Positions 7,856 to 17,800 of a stretch of 37,361 nucleotides of DNA are shown piece by piece. This DNA comes from Planctomycetota bacterium (lineage in GTDB: Bacteria; Planctomycetota; Phycisphaerae; SM23-33). The position numbers and the translations under genes are program-made. The stretch spans positions 1 through 37,361 of the forward strand of contig JACRIL010000120.1 in the NCBI GenBank assembly GCA_016235825.1, read 5' to 3'. Below the pieces are notes generated by a model. The model made no database searches. It was given only the letters and a program-made list of their open reading frames with translations, and was not told the DNA's origin. Every line of letters starts with the position of its first letter. Within the stretch, counting starts at the first letter, position 1.

Positions 7856-10147
7856 TCAGTTGGTGTAATGCCCGAATCGCTGGCCGAGAAACACCTCCAC
7901 GCCCAGCAGCGCAAGAACCGCGCATATCGCCCAAATCCAATATTCCTTCCCTTCGCCCGAGGCGAACATGTCCCGCAGCGACGAGCCGCTGCGATCCACG
8001 TACTCGAACCTGCTGGAGCCCAGTGCGGCCTGTATCTCTTCGGGCCTGCCAGGGGCAAGTTCGCCCTCGACCGGGTCGGGATTCCGCGAGAAGAACATTT
8101 CCCGGGTCGTCTTGTCCGGCAGGGAGAACATCATCGCGTAATACCCGGCATAAAGCGGATTGTCGTACTGCACGAACGGCTTGTTGTCCCGAAGAATGGG
8201 TTTGCCGTCCTTGTCCGACACCGGCTGAAGGTTCAGAATGTCCACTTTGGGATATCTGGGGGTCATCAGGGTTACAACGGCGTCTTTCAGGTCGTCGGCG
8301 AGTTCCGTCTGTATCTTCCTGCCGACCAGTTCGGTGAACTCCCGCTGCTGGCGGACAAGCATGTTCAGGCAGTCCATGACGAATTCCACGTAAGTCATGC
8401 CCGGATCGGATATCCAGTCGTGCCATCTGGGGCATGCCGTGGTCATCACCATGACCACGCCCCCCTTTCCGTAAGGCCGGGCGATGATCGCCGGGGAAGT
8501 GTTGGAATCGGTGAACCGGGCAAGCACGCGGGGCGCCTTGGCGACCGTGCCCGACTTGGCGCTGCCCTGATCGCAGGCCTGGAACGTGTAAATGTGGATG
8601 CCCTCAAGCAGCGCCGACCGCGGCCCCAGGAACGTCCGGACCGCATGGTCGTTGGCTATGCTGCTGGCGTCGATCGACCAGGGTTTGCGCTTGTCGGGGC
8701 AGGTCAGCGGGTTGAGCAGCTTGTAAGGCGCCGGCCCGCTGCCGTCGGCATAGAGATACTTGTTGTAGAACTCGATGTTGAGGCGGTCGCCGGCGAATAT
8801 CATCAGCCCGCCGCCGCCGGCCACGTATTCTTCCAGCACCTTGGTCGTTGCTTCTTCCGAACCAGGCGGAAACTGCGCGACGTTCAGCAGGGCGACCAGG
8901 TCATATTCGCCCAGCCTGGTTCCCGGCAGAACTTCCGGGGTTATCACCTCCGGCTTGCATCCCTTGTCACCCGTGTCGTTGGGGTCCAGGACCGTGCGGA
9001 AGAAAATCGATTCGCTCTCGAGCGGATCGGCGTAGTCGGGCCGGCCGTCAACCACCAGCACCTTGAAGGCGTCCTTGACGTCGAGCGACAGAGACGCCGA
9101 GTTGTCCAGGGAAAGTTCGTCTTCTTCCAGGCTGGCCGTCAGGACGGTCGGGCCGGCCGCCGGAGGGGTTACGTTGTATTCAATCCTGTGCGTGCCGGCC
9201 GGATCGATCGCCGGGATCTTCTGCGAGGGCAGGGACATGGCCGCATATTTATCCTTGCTGCCGGCCGGCGCCGGATAGCGCAGCGAAAGCTGAAGCGGAC
9301 CGGCGGCGCTGGAACTGGCGCCATTGTTCCTCACCGTGAAGGCTATCCTGGACGGCCTGCCCGCCACCGCGCTCTTGTCCATCAGCTCGATAGACTGCAT
9401 GGTCAGGTTCGTTCCCCTGCACGGGCGGCCATAATTGACGACCGACGTGCTTACCCCAATCTGTTCGAGCGACTTGAACGTCAATCGCAGGTTCTCAGTC
9501 TGCTTGGGGTCCAGGTCCGACCTGCGGAAGTCGCTGAATATGCATATCTTCCTTGCGCCTTGTGCCTGGGGGTCCTCAAATGCCTTCCTGGCCGCCGACA
9601 GCGACCCTTCGAGGCTGGTCCGCATGTCCGAAGGCTGGAGGGCCTTGATCTTGTTGATGAGGGACTCAATTTCCGTGACATTGGCCGGCCCGAACAGCGG
9701 ATCGTCGGGCCGGGACGTGGTCAGCACCACCACCCGCTCGGTCTGATCGACCTGGTGGCGCTTGCGAAGCTGCTCGGTCATGTCGGTCAGCGCCAGATTG
9801 AACAGCGTGCTGCCGCTGATCTTCTGCCCCATCGAGTAGCTGTCGTCCAGGACGTACACGACCGTCTGCGACGTGCCTTTCCCGAACGTCAGCTTGTTGA
9901 GGGCCGCACAGCCCGTGAATCTCGCGATCGCCAGCGCCAGCATCAGGATCGCCAGCGTGCGGATGGCCATCAGAATGATCTCCTCGATCTGAATCCGCCT
10001 GCGGTTCTTCCGCATGGCGTCCAGGAGGAACTTCATCGCGGCCCAGTCGCGGATCTTGAACCGCCGGCGGTTAAGCAGGTGGATGATGATCGGGGCGGCG
10101 GCCGCGGCCGCTCCGGTTGCAAAAATCAGTGGATGAAAAAACGCCAT
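7856..10147 (-). CDS. BatA-type VWA domain membrane protein
   Basis: This encodes 763 residues, with AGAGG 5 nt before ATG 10147. The N-terminus matches the BatA two-helix signature: a hydrophobic helix, then HLLNRRRFKIRDWAAMKFL, then RRRIQIEEIILMAIRTLAIL and a second helix. A VWA domain follows with VVYVLDDSYSM (D-x-S-x-S MIDAS) and the later KICIFSDF strand. A central CARDB/Ig-like segment and a GATase-like segment (FKVLVVDGRPDYADPL, EYVAGGGGLMIFAGDRLN) come next, and a C-terminal helix (EYWIWAICAVLALLGVEVFL) ends it. BatA-type proteins partner with MoxR ATPases and DUF58 proteins in the Bat (aerotolerance) clusters; both partners are encoded immediately upstream. The physiological client is unknown. 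Confidence 0.93.
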   Translation of the reverse strand: MAFFHPLIFATGAAAAAAPIIIHLLNRRRFKIRDWAAMKFLLDAMRKNRRRIQIEEIILMAIRTLAILMLALAIARFTGCAALNKLTFGKGTSQTVVYVLDDSYSMGQKISGSTLFNLALTDMTEQLRKRHQVDQTERVVVLTTSRPDDPLFGPANVTEIESLINKIKALQPSDMRTSLEGSLSAARKAFEDPQAQGARKICIFSDFRRSDLDPKQTENLRLTFKSLEQIGVSTSVVNYGRPCRGTNLTMQSIELMDKSAVAGRPSRIAFTVRNNGASSSAAGPLQLSLRYPAPAGSKDKYAAMSLPSQKIPAIDPAGTHRIEYNVTPPAAGPTVLTASLEEDELSLDNSASLSLDVKDAFKVLVVDGRPDYADPLESESIFFRTVLDPNDTGDKGCKPEVITPEVLPGTRLGEYDLVALLNVAQFPPGSEEATTKVLEEYVAGGGGLMIFAGDRLNIEFYNKYLYADGSGPAPYKLLNPLTCPDKRKPWSIDASSIANDHAVRTFLGPRSALLEGIHIYTFQACDQGSAKSGTVAKAPRVLARFTDSNTSPAIIARPYGKGGVVMVMTTACPRWHDWISDPGMTYVEFVMDCLNMLVRQQREFTELVGRKIQTELADDLKDAVVTLMTPRYPKVDILNLQPVSDKDGKPILRDNKPFVQYDNPLYAGYYAMMFSLPDKTTREMFFSRNPDPVEGELAPGRPEEIQAALGSSRFEYVDRSGSSLRDMFASGEGKEYWIWAICAVLALLGVEVFLGQRFGHYTN

Positions 10148-10198
10148 AGTCGCCTCTTTTTATCTGTGGGTCAGTTTTTATCTCGCTGCGGCGGGTCC

Positions 10199-11164
10199 TC
10201 AGCGTTTCGCGCTGGCCTTTCTGGCCGCGGCGGCCCGGGCGGCAAGAAACGAGCACAGGGCCGCGTCCAGATAATCCGCCGTCGAAATCCGCTTGTAGTC
10301 GATCCTGTTGGCCACGCACTTGCGCTTCACCTCGCGGCAGAAGTTGTCGACTTCCGTCAGGTAGGCCTCGCGCAGCGAGCGAGGCTCGATGGTCAGGCGG
10401 CCTGTGGCCTCCAGACCGTTGAACATCGTGTTGCCCTGGAACGAAAAATCCAGCTCGTCCTCGTCCATAATGTGCAGCACCATCACCTCGTGGTCGTAGT
10501 GGCGGAAGTGCTGCAGGCCGCGAAGGAGGGAGTCGATGTGATTGTCGGCTTCCGGCCCGGTGCCGGGGAAAAGATCGCTCACCAGGCAGATCATGCCCCG
10601 GCGGGAGACCTTCTCGGCGATGGCGTGCAGGATCGGCTCGATGGCAGTCTTGGCCTTGGGCTGCTGGACGTCAAGGGCGTGGCAGATGCTCTTGATCTGA
10701 TTGGTGTTGCTTGAGGATGGGACATATGCCTTGAGGGCGTCGTCGAAGACCGCCAGGCCGCAGGAGTCCTGCTGATGGAGCAGCAGGTGCGCCAGCGACG
10801 CGGCGACCGCGCAGGCATAGTGATACTTCGTCAGCGACTCCTTGCCGTCGCGCTTGTAACGCATCGACTCGCTGACATCCACTATGAACGTGCTCTTGAG
10901 GTTGGTCTCTTCCTCGTACTGCTTGATGACCAGGCGGTCGGTCTTGGCCTGAACCTTCCAGTCCAGGTGCTTCAGATCGTCGCCGGGCACGTACTCGCGG
11001 TGGCTGGCGAACTCCACGCTGAAGCCGTGGAACGGGCTTTTGTGCAGCCCGCTGATGAATCCTTCCACGACCAGCCGGGCCAGAAGGTCCAGCCGCGATA
11101 TCTTGGCCAGAACACGCGGGTCCAGATACTTGTGCAGCTCCAGTTTTTCCTGTTCGGTTACCAT
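10199..11164 (-). CDS. DUF58 domain protein (VWA-like MoxR partner)
   Basis: This encodes 321 residues from ATG 11164. The DUF58 hallmark EYVPGDDLKHLDWKVQAKTD is present near residue 75, followed by TFIVDVSESM, a MIDAS-like D-x-S-x-S. Soluble, with no membrane helix. In known Bat and yeaD-type operons DUF58 proteins are encoded directly after the MoxR ATPase, as here, and are thought to link the AAA+ ring to the membrane VWA proteins. The C-terminus is Ala/Arg/Lys-rich. It lies 51 nt upstream of the BatA-like gene. Confidence 0.95.
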   Translation of the reverse strand: MVTEQEKLELHKYLDPRVLAKISRLDLLARLVVEGFISGLHKSPFHGFSVEFASHREYVPGDDLKHLDWKVQAKTDRLVIKQYEEETNLKSTFIVDVSESMRYKRDGKESLTKYHYACAVAASLAHLLLHQQDSCGLAVFDDALKAYVPSSSNTNQIKSICHALDVQQPKAKTAIEPILHAIAEKVSRRGMICLVSDLFPGTGPEADNHIDSLLRGLQHFRHYDHEVMVLHIMDEDELDFSFQGNTMFNGLEATGRLTIEPRSLREAYLTEVDNFCREVKRKCVANRIDYKRISTADYLDAALCSFLAARAAAARKASAKR

Positions 11165-11277
11165 GTTTTCAGGCGTTTCCTGCTATCAATTTTCCAAGGC
11201 CGTTTCCGGCCGGCCAGGACGACCGGCCGGGCGAAGCATCAGCATCTGCGGCGCTCCCGTCCGCAAGCCGACGACGA

Positions 11278-12342
11278 TCAACTTACCGCCTTTGCGGTGG
11301 CCGGGTTGGCGGCAATGGCCGACTCGTGCGCCGGCACGATCTCCAGCAGCTTCTCGACGAGCTTGTCGGTTGTGTAACCTTCGGCGTCGGCGTTGAAGTT
11401 GGTGACGATGCGATGCCTCAGGACCGGCTTTGCGACGGCCTGGATGTCCTCGGTCGAGACGTGGAACCGCCCGTGCAGGACCGAGCGTACCTTGCCGCCC
11501 AGAATAAGGTACTGGCAGGCGCGCGGGCCGGCGCCCCACGAAACGTAGTCGCGGATCACTTCCGGCACGTCGCCCTCGAGTATCAGCGTGGCGCGGACCA
11601 GCCTCATCGCGTACTGGATGACGTGGTCGGCCACCGGAACCTTGCGGATGATCTCCTGCAACTGGAGGATCGTCGGGCCGTCAAGAACTTTCGTCAGCTC
11701 GACCTTCTGGATCGCCGTCGTCAGCCGGACGATCTCGAATTCCTCGTTCCACTTGGGGTACTTGACGAATATCTTGAACATGAAGCGGTCCTGCTGGGCC
11801 TCGGGCAGCGGATACGTGCCTTCCTGCTCGATGGGGTTCTGCGTGGCCAGCACGAAGAACGGGTCTTTCATCGGCCTGCGGGTGCCGCCGGTGGTTACCT
11901 GGCGCTCCTGCATGGCCTCAAGCAGAGCGGCCTGCGTCTTGGGCGGCGTGCGGTTGATTTCATCGGCCAGAATCACGTTGCTGAAGATCGGCCCGGGCAG
12001 GAACTTGAACTCGCGATTGCCCGTGGACTTGTCTTCCTGGATGACCTCGGTGCCGGTGATGTCCGACGGCATGAGGTCAGGCGTGAACTGGATTCGCGCG
12101 AACGAGAGGTCCAGGCACTGGGCCAGGCTGGAGACCATCAGCGTCTTGGCCAGGCCCGGCACGCCTTCCAGAATCGCGTGGCCCCGGGCGAAGATGCACA
12201 TCAGCAGTTCTTCGAGCACCTCTTCCTGGCCCACGATGGCCCGGGCCATCTCGGCCCGGATGGTCTTGTAGGCGCCGGTGAGCCTCTCAGCGGCCCTGAT
12301 GTCTTCATCCTTCATTTGTGTGCCTTGCAGGTCGTCTGTCAC
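11278..12342 (-). CDS. MoxR family AAA+ ATPase
   Basis: This encodes 354 residues from GTG 12342, chosen because AAGGAG lies 6 nt upstream. ATG 12315, with AAGG 8 nt upstream, is the alternative; a TTG at 12387 is unlikely. Motifs: Walker A GVPGLAKT, a frequent MoxR variant in which the residue before the Lys is Ala; Walker B VILADEINR; sensor-1 ATQNPIEQEG; and arginine-rich DRFMFKI. The C-terminal lid is typical of AAA_lid_2. MoxR ATPases act as chaperones or metal-insertion helpers with VWA-domain partners, which follow in this operon (DUF58 and BatA-like genes). Confidence 0.96.
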   Translation of the reverse strand: MTDDLQGTQMKDEDIRAAERLTGAYKTIRAEMARAIVGQEEVLEELLMCIFARGHAILEGVPGLAKTLMVSSLAQCLDLSFARIQFTPDLMPSDITGTEVIQEDKSTGNREFKFLPGPIFSNVILADEINRTPPKTQAALLEAMQERQVTTGGTRRPMKDPFFVLATQNPIEQEGTYPLPEAQQDRFMFKIFVKYPKWNEEFEIVRLTTAIQKVELTKVLDGPTILQLQEIIRKVPVADHVIQYAMRLVRATLILEGDVPEVIRDYVSWGAGPRACQYLILGGKVRSVLHGRFHVSTEDIQAVAKPVLRHRIVTNFNADAEGYTTDKLVEKLLEIVPAHESAIAANPATAKAVS

Positions 12343-12403
12343 GTTTTTCTCCTTGTGCAGTAGGTAGACCTTTATTTGTCCAGGCAATCAGCCGTCCGGC
12401 CGA

Positions 12404-13555
12404 TCACCTCTGGTAAACCGGAAGATATCCGTAAGGCAACTGGAGCATTATGCAGGACATGGATGTCCCATACACCATGCCCGCCATGTCGCCCATCCAG
12501 CTGCCGTCGGCGTTCTGGCTGGATAAAAGTTTTTTCTTGAGTTGCGTATAATAGTCGTCCCAGTCCTTGCCGCCTCTCTGGTAGAGCGCCTGGGACATAT
12601 AGAACATGGTGTAGTAGTCGTGCCCGCTATTGGCGCCGACTTTATTGGCGGACAGGCAGTATTTGACGAGGTCTTCGACCATCTTGGTCTCCATGTCGCC
12701 TTCCTTGCCGCCTTTGGCTTTGTCGTAGCGGCCGGCGGCGTAAAAACAGGCGATCGCCGCGGCCGAGATGGCCGGCCGGCTGCTGCCGCGGCTGGAGGCC
12801 GAATAGCTGATGCCGCCATCCTTGTTCTGGCAGTATTTCAGATATGCCACGGCTTTATATATCACCTCGTCGGGAACCTTTATCCCGATGTTCCGGCAGG
12901 CCCGAAGGGCCTGAAGCTGCGTTACCGTTACGGACCCCTCGTCGCTTTTGCCGTCCGGCGTATAAATCCATCCGCCAGCCTGGTCATATGGCTTGGGGAA
13001 GCTGGTCTTGACCTGCGACTGGGCCTTTATCGTCAGGTTCACGGCCTTGTCCAGGACTTTTTTGAGCCTCTCCTGCAACTCCTTGTTCGTCTCCATCCCG
13101 TAACATTCGGCCAGGAACAGCATGGCAAAGCCGTGCCCGTACATGCTGCGCATTTCCTGCCCCTCGCCGGCGATCATCCCGTCGTTCTTGCCGTAGCGTT
13201 CCGCTGTCATCAGAACGTATTCCATCGCCCGGCGGACGTTGGTGTAGTAAGGCCCCGACTGCGGCGTCGAGCCGCTGGCCAGAAGGGCCAGGCCCGCCAG
13301 GGATGTCATCACTGTCGGGTAAGCGCCGGTCCCGCCGCCGTCAAGCCAACCGCCGTCGCTGCGCTGCACGTTCACCAGATACGTCAGGCCCTTGTCGATG
13401 GCCTTGAGGGTCTTATTGTTCGGGTCGCGCATGATTTCAGGCACGACCGGACCGGGCGGGCCGGCGACCAGACGGCTGTCCGGGACGATCAAAAGGCATG
13501 TCGCAGACGCGATAAATCCTGCTGCCGCCGTCGCTAAAATCAGGGTCTTTTTCAT
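12404..13555 (-). CDS. Exported squalene-cyclase-like alpha-alpha toroid protein (copy B)
   Basis: This encodes 383 residues from ATG 13555, with AAGGATG 6-12 nt upstream. An in-frame extension to 13636 exists but has no role in the signal peptide. The signal peptide is MKKTLILATAAAGFIASATC. The body is made of prenyltransferase/squalene-oxidase repeats with QF-type motifs (QRSDGGW, QNKDGGISY, QNADGSWMG). The acid catalytic DxDD motif of squalene-hopene cyclases and the DCTAE motif of oxidosqualene cyclases are not seen, so it is probably a non-catalytic toroid scaffold or a glycan or peptide binder. It is a close full-length paralogue of the upstream gene and is 61 nt from the MoxR start. 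Such toroid proteins are commonly found beside MoxR/DUF58 genes in planctomycetes. Confidence 0.92.
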   Translation of the reverse strand: MKKTLILATAAAGFIASATCLLIVPDSRLVAGPPGPVVPEIMRDPNNKTLKAIDKGLTYLVNVQRSDGGWLDGGGTGAYPTVMTSLAGLALLASGSTPQSGPYYTNVRRAMEYVLMTAERYGKNDGMIAGEGQEMRSMYGHGFAMLFLAECYGMETNKELQERLKKVLDKAVNLTIKAQSQVKTSFPKPYDQAGGWIYTPDGKSDEGSVTVTQLQALRACRNIGIKVPDEVIYKAVAYLKYCQNKDGGISYSASSRGSSRPAISAAAIACFYAAGRYDKAKGGKEGDMETKMVEDLVKYCLSANKVGANSGHDYYTMFYMSQALYQRGGKDWDDYYTQLKKKLLSSQNADGSWMGDMAGMVYGTSMSCIMLQLPYGYLPVYQR

Positions 13556-13672
13556 TTCAGCATCCTTCAGAAATTCCCGAAGATACGAACACGAGTATCT
13601 ACTATGTAACAAACTTCCGCCAGCGCGGTGTCGCACTTTTTTTACAAATAATCCGGCATCGTCCGAGGGGGG

Positions 13673-14827
13673 TTATCTTTGATAAATAGGCAGATATCCG
13701 TATGGCAATTGCAGAATCACGCAGGCCATAGCCGTTCCGTAAGTCGTTCCAACCGAATCGCCCATCCAGCTTCCGTCGGCGGCCTGGAGCGATAGCAGCT
13801 TCTTCCTGACCTTCGCATAGTGGCTCTCCCAGTCCTTGCCGCCCCGCTGGTAGAGGGCCTGGGACAGGTAGAACATGGTGTAGAAGTCGTGCCCGCCGCT
13901 GCTCTGATCGACCCGCACGTTGGCCAGGCAGTATTTGACGAGGTCTGCGACCATTTTGGTTTCAAAATCGCCTTCTTTGCCGCCTTTGGGCGCGTCGTAT
14001 CTGCCGGCGGCGTAGAAACAGGCTATCGCCGCGGATGATATTGCGATCGTGCTGCCGCCGCGGCTATTGGCGGAATAACATATCCCTCCGTCCTTGTTCT
14101 GGCAGTATTTCAGATATGCCACAGCCTTGAAGATCACCTCGTCGGGAACCTTGATCCCGATATTCCGGCATGCCCGAAGGGCCTGAAGTTGCGTTACCGT
14201 CACGGAACCCTCGTCGCCTCCACCGTCCGGCGTATAAATCCACCCTCCCGCCTGATCGTAAGGCTTGGGGAAGTTGGTCTTGATCTTCGACTGGGCTTTT
14301 ATGGTGAGGTTCACGCCCTTGCTCAGGGCCTTTTTGAGCCTCTCCTGCAACTCCTTGTTCGTCTCCATCCCGTAACATTCGGCCAGGAACAGCATGGCAA
14401 AGCCGTGCCCGTACATGCTGCGCATTTCCTGCCCCTCGCCGGCGATCATCCCGTCGTTCTTGCCATAGCGTTCGGCAATCATCAGGACGTATTCCATCGC
14501 CCGGCGCACGTTGGTGTAGTAAGGCCCCGACTGCGGCGTCGAGCCGCTGGCCAGCAGGGCAAGCCCCGCCAGCGAGGTCATCACCGTCGGATACGAGCCC
14601 ATCCCGCCGCTGCCAAGCCACGAGCCGTCCGACCGCTGAGTGTTCACCAGGTACGTCAGGCCCTTGTCGATGGCCTTGAGGGTCTTATTGTCCGGGTCGC
14701 GCATGACCTCCGGCACGACCGGGCCGGGCGAACCGGCGACCAGGCGATTGTCCGGGACGATCAAAAGACCTGCCGCAGCCAAAACAAACGCTGCCGTTAC
14801 AACCGCCAGAATAATGGTCTTTTTCAT
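13673..14827 (-). CDS. Exported squalene-cyclase-like alpha-alpha toroid protein (copy A)
   Basis: This encodes 384 residues; ATG 14827 begins 1 nt after the stop codon of the propeller gene (TAA-A-ATG), implying translational coupling. The signal peptide is MKKTIILAVVTAAFVLAAAG. It has the same QF-motif toroid repeats as copy B (QRSDGSW, QNKDGGICY, QAADGSWMG) and the long invariant block SMYGHGFAMLFLAECYGMET is shared by both. The C-terminus YGYLPIYQR parallels YGYLPVYQR in copy B. No cyclase catalytic motif is seen. The two genes are clearly a tandem duplication with most differences in the N-terminal signal and the region around residues 290-320. Confidence 0.92.
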   Translation of the reverse strand: MKKTIILAVVTAAFVLAAAGLLIVPDNRLVAGSPGPVVPEVMRDPDNKTLKAIDKGLTYLVNTQRSDGSWLGSGGMGSYPTVMTSLAGLALLASGSTPQSGPYYTNVRRAMEYVLMIAERYGKNDGMIAGEGQEMRSMYGHGFAMLFLAECYGMETNKELQERLKKALSKGVNLTIKAQSKIKTNFPKPYDQAGGWIYTPDGGGDEGSVTVTQLQALRACRNIGIKVPDEVIFKAVAYLKYCQNKDGGICYSANSRGGSTIAISSAAIACFYAAGRYDAPKGGKEGDFETKMVADLVKYCLANVRVDQSSGGHDFYTMFYLSQALYQRGGKDWESHYAKVRKKLLSLQAADGSWMGDSVGTTYGTAMACVILQLPYGYLPIYQR

Positions 14828-14828
14828 T

Positions 14829-17800
14829 TTATTGTCCGCCGTAAACTTCCAGACCGACGAATCTGTCCAGCGCCAGCCTGCCGTTGGTCATCGCTGGAGG
14901 CATTGTCCTGTTCCAGCGCGTCTGCTTGGGTTGGGAGTCCGTTGATGCCTCCTGGGCTTCCTGCAGCTCCTGCGACACCTTGCCGGTTGCCGTATCAACT
15001 ATATAACAGACTTCCGATGCCCCAGGCAATGAAGGTTCGAATTTCTTGCCCGTAAATGACAATTGAGACGCGCCCGCGACGATCGACGAGAAATTGAATC
15101 GTGTCTGGGAACCCGAATTATCCTTCGTTCGCCCGATCGGCACGCTCCAGGCCACTTTGCCGTCCTTGGGGTCGATTTTATAGAGGGTGGGAAGGTTGCA
15201 TGACGCTACCTGCGTCTGAACGTAGCGGCCTTCAATATATTCCTGGCGAACCTGATTGTCAACTCCATCGGCCGCCAGCACATACATATCATCTCCCGAC
15301 AAAGCACAGGAGACGACGAACTTTGACTTGGGCAGAGATATTTTCACCGGCTCGGCTGAGGACTGCTCGGCCAGACTCACGATGGTAAGCGGCAGGGTAT
15401 TGTTGGTCGCGCAGAGCACGGCATAATCCTTGTCGGCCCCGGCCAATGTCGTGCTGTAGTTGGGCAGGGGCATTACAAGGCGGTTCGTTAATTTGCTTCT
15501 GCCATCCGCTTTTTCCAGGCTGAACAGGGACAACTTTTTATCAACGACGGCCGCCAGTTTGTCCGGCCCGGCCGCCGCTGCGCTGATGATGCTGTCGCGG
15601 CTGGAGAATGTTCCCATCAGCTTGCCAGACGCCAGGTCGAATATCCCCATTTCCTTCATGTTCTTGCCGATGACCGCCGCCATGCCGCCCCAGATGATTA
15701 TCTTCTGGACGTTCTGCCTGTCCAGAACCGAGCTGGACCACGCGATTTTGCCGTCGGAATCCGACCGGATGCAGGACACTTTCCCGTCCTGCTCCGCTAT
15801 CACTACGCTGCCGTCCCCGCAGCCCATCATTCCGAAGGTTTTAATCCCCAACTGCGAATAGGACTTCTGCCATTTGATCTTGGATGTCCCCAGGTCGTAG
15901 ACGGCGATCTGGCCGCGGTCGGCGACGGTCAGGAGGTCCCTGTTGGCGCTGAGGCCGCCGATCAGTTTGGTCTCAGGGCTGCCGCTGGCACTGAAGAAAT
16001 TCCTCTTGTCGCTCATGTTATACAGGCCTCTGAACCTCTCGGCCCGCTGGTCGCTGTCGGCCGACAGGTCCGTCAGAACTATGTAGCACTCCTTCTGTTG
16101 ATCGGCGATGATTGAAAAGACGGATTCGCCCAGCCTGATCGGCCTGTCATCCTGGCCGCGAAGCAGGAAGGTGTTTTTGCCGGGCAGGGTGAATATCTTC
16201 GACAAAGGCGGGCGCACGTCGCAGGTGGACAGCACGGTTGAAAACGTCTTGAGCTTTCCGCTCTGAATCTCCTTCAGTATTCCGCCCAAGGAACCCTTCA
16301 TGTCGGCGAAAGCCACTCCCGTCTCGTCCGGAATCTGCGAACGGTCGATGGCTTTTGCCTGCACGGCCCCGTCCTGGCCCATTCTGCTGTAGAGCAGGAA
16401 GAGGGCCGAAAGGGCCTGCCTGTTTTGCGGACTTCCCTGCCGGCTGGCCACAGGCCAGAGATTCCTTATCACGTTTCCAAGGGCATGGGCCGCCGGAGGT
16501 CCGTCAAGCCCGACAGCCTGCTTCATATATGTGTCCGCCGCCACAAGCCGGGCCTCGTCGACATGCCTGCTGAACGGCCAACGCTTCAGCACGGACTCGA
16601 CGGCCTCGAGGTTGTTTTCCTGTTTGGCCTTGTCCAGGGCCGTGCGGGCCAGAGCGTCCATCGACGAATAAACCTCCTGCCCGTGGTTCTGGATCAGAGA
16701 ATCCAGCATGGCGCGGGCAAGCTCGGCGCCCTTGCTGCGGACCGCCATGTCAGCCCGGGCGCTTCCCGTTTCGGCCTCCGGGCCTATCTTCACGTTGGCA
16801 AGGTCTTCCTGCGGATATTCTTCGTACAGTTTCTGCATGCAGACGGCGGCCTGATCGAATTGGTCCGCCCGCTCATATGCCCTGGCCAATCTCAGAAGCA
16901 GGTGCCCCTTGTCCTGGTCGGTAACGGCGTATTCGCCGGCCTGTTTGAACAGGTCGAGCATTTTGGCCGGAGAGTCGGCGTTATTGGCCAGTCCGACGTA
17001 AGTCTGGTAGAATCTGGGCACAAGCAGATCGATCTGGTTTTTCTTTTCCTCCGCATCGGCTGTCTTGTCGGCCATCCGCCGCAACTCCCGGTAGTCGGCC
17101 AGGGCGTCGGAATATTTCATGTTTGTCAGGGCCAGATGGGCCCGGCGATTAAGCCACTCAAAGACTTTTTTGGCGTCGTCCTTCGGAACATCCTCGAACC
17201 GGCGGGTCAGAATGCCCCTGGCGCGATCATAGTTGAAGTACACGCACACGCCGGCGGGATTGGCGGCGATCAGGTTTCCGTCCACGACCGCCAGATTGCC
17301 AAGCAGGCTGTCCGGATCGATGGTTCCAACCGCGGCGACGGAATAATCCCGGAGATTCATCCGGTATACCGTTCCTTCCCCGCTCACCAGGACAGATTCG
17401 GGAGTAACCACCGGCCTGCCGGAAACAGGCCATTGGAGCGTGCCCTTGGGGGCGTTCCAGTATCCCAATTGTTCGCCGTCAAGGACGTTATACGCCGACA
17501 GCATGTTGCCGCCGCTCAGGAGGAACCTGTCGGAATCGATCGCCGCAAGTTCGGTGAAATTGCCTCGCGGAATTTTGGATGCAGCCGGCCAGAAAGGCCT
17601 GCCGTCTTCAAAATTCAGGGCCACCACGTGTTTGGCGTCGGCAGGCAGGCAGATGACTGCGCCCTTCGTTATGATTATGGGGTTGCTGGCCGTGTAGCGG
17701 CCGGACGGGTTGGGAGGCTGATACCCCATAGTCGGATCGAAGGAACCCGGCGTGCCGTACTGATAGGCCCAGACGGACTGGCCGCTCTCGGCATCGACCG

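Noticed and set aside
7805..10714. A 969-residue open frame on the plus strand
   Set aside because: It lies antisense to the clearly recognisable BatA-like and DUF58 genes, is rich in Arg/Gly/His, and has no domain. It is a product of high GC content and codon phase.
12404..14827. Hopanoid or squalene cyclase enzymes
   Set aside because: They have the toroid repeats only. The catalytic motifs are absent, the proteins are half the usual length and carry signal peptides.
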